10,636 nucleotides of DNA from Comamonadaceae bacterium (GTDB taxonomy: Bacteria; Pseudomonadota; Gammaproteobacteria; Burkholderiales; Burkholderiaceae_C). The stretch spans positions 1 to 10,636 of the forward strand of contig CANGZO010000066.1 of the NCBI GenBank assembly GCA_947458305.1, read 5' to 3'. Both the position numbers and the translations under genes were made by a program. A model generated the notes under the pieces. It ran no database searches. It saw nothing but the letters and a program-made list of their open reading frames with translations, and had not been told where the DNA came from. Shown in pieces: positions 7,434-10,636 of this stretch (its first letter is position 1; the number at the start of each line of letters is the position of its first letter).

Positions 7434-7464
7434 CGGTCGGCTCTGGCATAGCCAGAGCCGACCG
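7434..7464 (+). promoter_or_regulatory. Perfect 14-bp intercistronic hairpin after the binding-protein gene
   Basis: CGGTCGGCTCTGGC at 7434-7447 and its exact complement at 7451-7464 enclose the three-base loop ATA. The hairpin starts ten bases after the stop of the binding-protein gene and 66 bases before the livF start. No T-run follows on either strand, so it is not a standard Rho-independent terminator. It may block 3' exonucleases and keep binding-protein mRNA abundant, or partly attenuate livF; both roles are inference. The remaining bases to 7529 show no other clear signal. Confidence 0.7.
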
Positions 7465-7529
7465 TGCCGTGAAGGCGTGTGAATTCATGGATCTTTGTAA
7501 CCTCATTCTTCTCATAAGCGATTCCAACC

Positions 7530-8411
7530 ATGTCAACCATCAGCCAGCCCATCTCCGCAGGAGATGCGAGCGCAACGCGCGGAGAAAGTCAGGCTTCACC
7601 CAAGGTCAGCAACCCGCCGGTTTTGAGTGTCCGAAACATCGAAGTCATTTATGACCATGTGATTTTGGTTCTGCGCGGTGTTTCTTTGGACGTTCCAAAA
7701 GGTGGCATCGTGGCTTTGTTGGGGGGTAATGGTGCGGGCAAGAGCACCACGTTGAAGTCGATATCGACCATATTGGGTGCGGAGCGGGGACAAGTCACCA
7801 AAGGCTCCATTGAATTCAATGGCCAACGCATTGACCAACTCACGCCCGGTGATTTGGTCAATATGGGCATGGTCCAAGTGATGGAAGGACGGCATTGTTT
7901 CGGCCACTTGACGGTGGAAGAAAACCTGTTGACCGGTGCCTACACCCGAATTTTGAGTAAAGCCGAGTTGGCGATGGCCCTGGAACGCGTTTATCAGTAT
8001 TTCCCGCGTTTGAAGGTGCGCCGGCAAAGCTTGTCGGGCTACACCTCTGGCGGTGAACAACAAATGACAGCCATTGGTCGAGCCATGATGGCCAAGCCCA
8101 ATATGTTGTTGTTGGACGAGCCCTCCATGGGTCTGGCGCCACAAATCGTGGCAGAAATCTTTGAAATTGTTCGTGACCTCAATCAGAAAGAAGGCGTGAG
8201 TATTTTGCTGGCTGAGCAAAACACCAACGTCGCCCTTAAGTACGCAGACTATGGCTACATTCTGGAAAGTGGTCGGATCATGATGGATGGTCCGGCTGCC
8301 GAGTTGGCCAACAATCCGGATGTCAAAGAGTTTTATTTGGGATTGGCCGGTGATGGCCGCAAGAGTTTCAGAGACATGAAGTCTTATCGCCGACGCAAGC
8401 GTTGGCTGTGA
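7530..8411 (+). CDS. livF: LivF-type ABC transporter ATP-binding protein
   Basis: This encodes a 293-residue ATPase, the second nucleotide-binding subunit of the importer. Walker A GGNGAGKST is at 65-73 (K71), Q-loop Q116, signature SGGEQQ at 173-178, and Walker B LLLDEP with D196 and E197. The switch position reads AEQN rather than histidine, which is usual for LivF proteins. Three features differ from the short E. coli-type LivF: a leader of about 30 residues, extra residues before the signature (LSGYTSGGEQQ), and a strongly basic C-terminal tail RKSFRDMKSYRRRKRWL at 277-293. The Shine-Dalgarno before 7530 is weak, so the start is less certain than the frame. It is separated from the binding-protein gene by 105 bases containing a hairpin, and a terminator follows. 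Confidence 0.94.
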   Translation: MSTISQPISAGDASATRGESQASPKVSNPPVLSVRNIEVIYDHVILVLRGVSLDVPKGGIVALLGGNGAGKSTTLKSISTILGAERGQVTKGSIEFNGQRIDQLTPGDLVNMGMVQVMEGRHCFGHLTVEENLLTGAYTRILSKAELAMALERVYQYFPRLKVRRQSLSGYTSGGEQQMTAIGRAMMAKPNMLLLDEPSMGLAPQIVAEIFEIVRDLNQKEGVSILLAEQNTNVALKYADYGYILESGRIMMDGPAAELANNPDVKEFYLGLAGDGRKSFRDMKSYRRRKRWL

Positions 8412-8416
8412 TGCAC

Positions 8417-8445
8417 AGGGCCCCTTCAGCGGGCCCTTTATGTTT
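8417..8445 (+). terminator. Terminator at the end of the transporter cluster
   Basis: AGGGCCC at 8417-8423 pairs with GGGCCCT at 8431-8437 around a seven-base loop, followed by the T-rich TTTATGTTT. It begins six bases after the livF stop. The right arm abuts the TAA stop of the convergent universal stress protein gene, so the structure may serve both directions, though the minus-strand side lacks a T-run. Confidence 0.75.
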
Positions 8446-8881
8446 CTCGCGCCACCACAATCAACACGTTGCACGGCGACTCTTCAACCAGTGATTTGGC
8501 CGTCGAGCCACTCCACCAGCGGCGCAAGATGTTCTTTTCGTGCTTGTGGCCCACCACAATCAAGTCGGCCTTGGCGCGCTCAGCAAATTGCGTCAGCTCG
8601 TGGATGATCTCCCCCTTCAGAATTTCCCCTTTCGCGGCAAAACCCATGGCCTGCAGCGTCTTCACCCCCTGAGCAAGTTGCTCTTGGAGTGTTTCTTCAA
8701 GAGGTTCCGGATCCACCGAGGTGTAGTAACCCATCTCCATCGAGCCTACATCCAAAGGGTTGGGGGTCACAGCCACCAACGTCAATTGAGGTTGGCCCCA
8801 GTGGGCCAGCTCTTTCAGCTCAATCAAGGCCTTTTGGCCGGTGACTGAACCGTCATAAGCCAAGATGATGTGTTGGTACAT
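8438..8881 (-). CDS. Universal stress protein (UspA family)
   Basis: This encodes a 147-residue single-domain universal stress protein, the usual length for the family. It begins MYQHIILAYDGS, the first beta strand with the conserved aspartate D10. The C-terminal nucleotide-loop region is VVGHKH...SGSTAKSLVEESPCNVLIV, with G111, H114 and G125-S126 in place of the typical G-x2-G-x9-GS pattern. ATP binding is therefore plausible but not certain. The start at 8881 is preferred over upstream in-frame ATGs because AGGAGG at 8892-8887 lies five bases before it. It is cytoplasmic with no membrane segments. It converges on livF and diverges from the isomerase gene; nothing ties it functionally to either. 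It probably responds to starvation or oxidative stress, as is common in the family. Confidence 0.92.
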   Translation of the reverse strand: MYQHIILAYDGSVTGQKALIELKELAHWGQPQLTLVAVTPNPLDVGSMEMGYYTSVDPEPLEETLQEQLAQGVKTLQAMGFAAKGEILKGEIIHELTQFAERAKADLIVVGHKHEKNILRRWWSGSTAKSLVEESPCNVLIVVARET

Positions 8882-8886
8882 GCGCG

Positions 8887-8892
8887 CCTCCT
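8887..8892 (-). promoter_or_regulatory. Consensus Shine-Dalgarno deciding the universal stress protein start
   Basis: AGGAGG on the minus strand, five bases upstream of the ATG at 8881, is a full consensus ribosome-binding site. It settles the start against the in-frame ATGs at 9040 and 8956, which would add 53 or 25 residues unlike any UspA N-terminus. Confidence 0.85.
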
Positions 8893-9051
8893 GAATGGAC
8901 AAAAAGGTGGGATGCTTGGGGTGCACCGCACGGCTGGGGTTGGGTGACAAAATCATGTGCTGCAAAGCCCGGATGCGCAAGCTGGTGTTGACCCTATGGC
9001 GTGCGCGGTGTGGCTGAACCGATTGACCGATGCCATTCATTGAGAGTTGCC

Positions 9052-9690
9052 ATGAAAACCATTGAGTTTTATCTTGATTTCATTTCGCCCTATGCCTGGT
9101 TGGGCTTTGACGCCTTGCCCAGGGCATTGCAAGGCATCAGCCACCGGGTGGTTCACAAACCGGTGCTGTTTGCGGCCATGCTCAAGCACCATGGGCAGCT
9201 CGGACCGGCAGAAATCTCGACCAAGCGCGACTGGACTTACCGGCAAGTGCTGTGGCAAGCCAAGCAGCAAGGCACGCCCTTGCAGCTGCCTGCCATGCAC
9301 CCGTTCAACCCCTTGGGCTTGTTGCGTTTGGCTACAGCGTGCGATGCAGACGGTCAGCCCAGCCGCTTTATCTGCGAGCAGGTTTTTCGCCATGTGTGGT
9401 GCTCGGGCCTGGATGCTGCCGATCCGCAGCGCTTGGCGCAATTGACGGCCCGGCTGTTACCCGCCAGGGACCCATCCGATGCCGATGTCAAGCAAGCCCT
9501 GCAGTCGCATACCGATGAAGCGCTGGCGCGGGGGGTGTTTGGCGTGCCCAGTTTCCGGGTGGACGACAAAGTGTTTTGGGGGCAAGACGCCTTGCCCATG
9601 TTGCGGGCCTATCTGCAGGGTGACCCTTGGTTTGAGGGGCCCGATTGGCAGGCACCCGCATTGTGCGGGGTAGGGGTGCGGCGTTCATGA
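9052..9690 (+). CDS. 2-hydroxychromene-2-carboxylate isomerase-like (DsbA/kappa-GST fold) protein
   Basis: This encodes a 212-residue protein of the kappa glutathione-transferase/NahD family. It starts KTIEFYLDFISPYAWLGF, with S12 at the place of the catalytic serine of NahD. The helical insert includes HPFNPLGLLRLA around residues 83-94. The thioredoxin-fold cis-proline loop is GVFGVPSF, with P166, followed by FWGQDALPML. NahD enzymes isomerise 2-hydroxychromene-2-carboxylate in naphthalene breakdown using glutathione. No other naphthalene gene is nearby, so the actual substrate is unknown and a general glutathione-dependent role is equally likely. The start at 9052 is chosen because the family N-terminus begins there; an in-frame ATG at 9001 adds 17 unrelated residues. 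A weak GAGAG precedes it. The 170 bases between this gene and the stress protein gene must hold both promoters, but no strong consensus is visible. Confidence 0.88.
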   Translation: MKTIEFYLDFISPYAWLGFDALPRALQGISHRVVHKPVLFAAMLKHHGQLGPAEISTKRDWTYRQVLWQAKQQGTPLQLPAMHPFNPLGLLRLATACDADGQPSRFICEQVFRHVWCSGLDAADPQRLAQLTARLLPARDPSDADVKQALQSHTDEALARGVFGVPSFRVDDKVFWGQDALPMLRAYLQGDPWFEGPDWQAPALCGVGVRRS

Positions 9691-9716
9691 TCTGACGGGC
9701 CGCGCACAAGCCCCAT

Positions 9717-9755
9717 AAAAAAACCCCGACCGCTGAATGCGATCGGGGTTTTTTG
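9717..9755. terminator. Bidirectional Rho-independent terminator
   Basis: An A-tract (9717-9723) and CCCCGA at 9724-9729 pair with TCGGGG at 9743-9748 and a six-T tract (9749-9754). A one-base mismatch follows, then three further base pairs close a five-base loop. It works for the isomerase gene on the plus strand (ending in T6) and, read in reverse, for the symporter on the minus strand (ending in T7). Confidence 0.9.
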
Positions 9756-9769
9756 TTGGAGGGGTTCAG

Positions 9770-9793
9770 GTTTGCAAGACAGGTCTTGCAAAC
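9770..9793. repeat. 11-bp palindrome next to the terminator
   Basis: GTTTGCAAGAC at 9770-9780 and GTCTTGCAAAC at 9783-9793 are perfect complements separated by two bases. The element lies ten bases beyond the symporter stop and 15 bases from the terminator. It lacks its own T-run. It could be a mRNA 3'-end stabiliser for the symporter transcript or a protein-binding site; neither is shown. Confidence 0.6.
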
Positions 9794-9802
9794 TTTCGCC
9801 TT

Positions 9803-10636
9803 TTAGTGAGCAGCAGTACCTTGTGAGGTGGTGCCGTCAAAGCTTGGGAAGCGGACGTTTTCGACCATGTCCTGAACTTCTTGGTCCGGTGCCTTGGTCA
9901 GCAGCGACACAATGATGATCACTGCGAAGCCCAGTGGCACACCAAAGATGCCGGCCGAGATGGGGGCAATGTCCCACCAGGTGTTGGCCTTCAAGATTTC
10001 AGGTGTCAGCGAACCCTCATGGAACAAGCCGTACATCCAAGGATGTGTCTTGACCATGTAGTAGAACGAGATGCCCAAACCGGCAATCATGCCCAAAGAA
10101 GCACCCCACTTGTTGGCACGCTTCCAGAAGATGCCAAGGGTCAATGCTGGGAAGAAGGCCGCCGCAGCGAACGAGAAGGCCGCAGACACGAGGAACAAAA
10201 TGTCGGCCATGCGCAGCGATGCGACATAAGCCGCAGCCAAGGCCACGAACACCAAAATGGTTTTGGAGATCGCGACACGGCGGTTCGCCGATGCGTTGGG
10301 GTCAACAATCTTGTAGTACACGTCGTGCGACAAGGCGTTGGCAATGGTCAGCAACAAGCCATCGGCTGTGGACAAGGCCGCAGCCAAACCACCGGCTGCA
10401 ACCAGACCCGAAATCACGAACGGCAAGCCGCCGATTTCAGGTGTGGCCAAGACCACAATGTCGCCGCCCAAGCGGATCTCTGCCAACTGCAAGATGCCAT
10501 CTTTGTTGATGTCCGACACGGCCATCAGTGTGGGGTCGACCACGTTCCAGCGTGCAATCCATCCCGGCAACTGGTCAAACGGTGTGCCGACCAGGATCGT
10601 GTAGATGTCGAACTTGACCAGCACCGCCAAAGCAGG
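9803..10636 (-). CDS. Sodium:solute symporter (SSS family, ActP/VC_2705-like), 5' end missing
   Basis: The frame runs off the right edge, giving the C-terminal 277 residues or so of a larger membrane transporter. The sequence LPFVISGLVAAGGLAAALSTADGLLLTIANALSHD is the core helix of the SSS family, which carries the Na+-coordinating Ser/Thr. Later hydrophobic stretches (ILVFVALAAAYVASL, ILFLVSAAFSFAAAAFFPALTLGIFW, and two near the end) are further membrane helices. It most resembles the VC_2705 branch related to acetate permease ActP, so uptake of a small monocarboxylate is plausible. Before the core helix lies an EF-hand-like loop, DINKDGILQLAE (10478-10513). The tail ends FPSFDGTTSQGTAAH before the TAA at 9803-9805. 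An acetate-type symporter next to acyl-CoA metabolism fits the region, but it is a separate transcription unit. Confidence 0.92.
   Translation of the reverse strand, partial: PALAVLVKFDIYTILVGTPFDQLPGWIARWNVVDPTLMAVSDINKDGILQLAEIRLGGDIVVLATPEIGGLPFVISGLVAAGGLAAALSTADGLLLTIANALSHDVYYKIVDPNASANRRVAISKTILVFVALAAAYVASLRMADILFLVSAAFSFAAAAFFPALTLGIFWKRANKWGASLGMIAGLGISFYYMVKTHPWMYGLFHEGSLTPEILKANTWWDIAPISAGIFGVPLGFAVIIIVSLLTKAPDQEVQDMVENVRFPSFDGTTSQGTAAH

Noticed and set aside
8227..8241. Missing switch histidine in LivF as a sign of an inactive ATPase
   Set aside because: LivF proteins normally carry an EQN sequence at this place, so it is a family trait and not a defect.
7596..8474. Long antisense open frame across livF
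   Set aside because: The plus strand encodes an unmistakable ABC ATPase with all motifs; the antisense product has none and crosses the terminator.
8882..9040. Extended start for the universal stress protein
   Set aside because: The consensus AGGAGG at 8887-8892 and the canonical beta-strand start place translation at 8881.

Overview
The window reads as a chromosomal segment from a betaproteobacterium, most likely of the order Burkholderiales and family Comamonadaceae. The grounds are the gene families, the moderately GC-rich sequence with heavy use of TTG for leucine, and the arrangement of an acyl-CoA ligase with LIV-type ABC transporter genes. No genome comparison was possible, so the taxonomy is inference. 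No mobile element, tRNA, rRNA or CRISPR array was seen.

Layout. At the left edge lie the last codons of an unidentified gene and a small DUF1289 gene (54-290). Facing them is a Crp/Fnr-family regulator on the minus strand (325-1047). It is divergent from a five-gene transporter cluster plus ligase on the plus strand: an AMP-forming acyl-CoA ligase (1198-3150), a LivG-type ATPase (3152-3985), a LivH-type permease (4020-4919), a LivM-type permease (4957-6024), a secreted substrate-binding protein (6066-7424) and a LivF-type ATPase (7530-8411). A hairpin terminator ends the cluster. Next come a universal stress protein on the minus strand (8438-8881), a divergent NahD-like thioredoxin-fold isomerase (9052-9690), a strong bidirectional terminator, and the 3' part of a sodium:solute symporter on the minus strand (9803 to the right edge).

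How the genes fit together. The central cluster has every part of a high-affinity ABC importer of the hydrophobic amide/branched-chain family, headed by an acyl-CoA ligase separated from livG by one base. The simplest reading is import of a carboxylic acid (fatty, aromatic or alicyclic) followed by CoA thioesterification in the cytoplasm, rather than amino-acid uptake. The divergent Crp-type regulator, with a 20-bp palindrome of 5-6-5 Crp geometry in the shared intergenic region, is the obvious candidate controller.

Most noteworthy signals: the palindrome together with a Glu-to-Gln change in the regulator's recognition helix; a perfect 14-bp hairpin without a U-tract after the binding-protein gene; an 11-bp long-range inverted repeat that encloses the livM start; a glutamine at the hinge position of the ligase; and an EF-hand-like calcium loop in the symporter, probably in a periplasmic gating loop. 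Most of the window is otherwise a recognisable metabolic and transport region, and I found no clearly unprecedented system.
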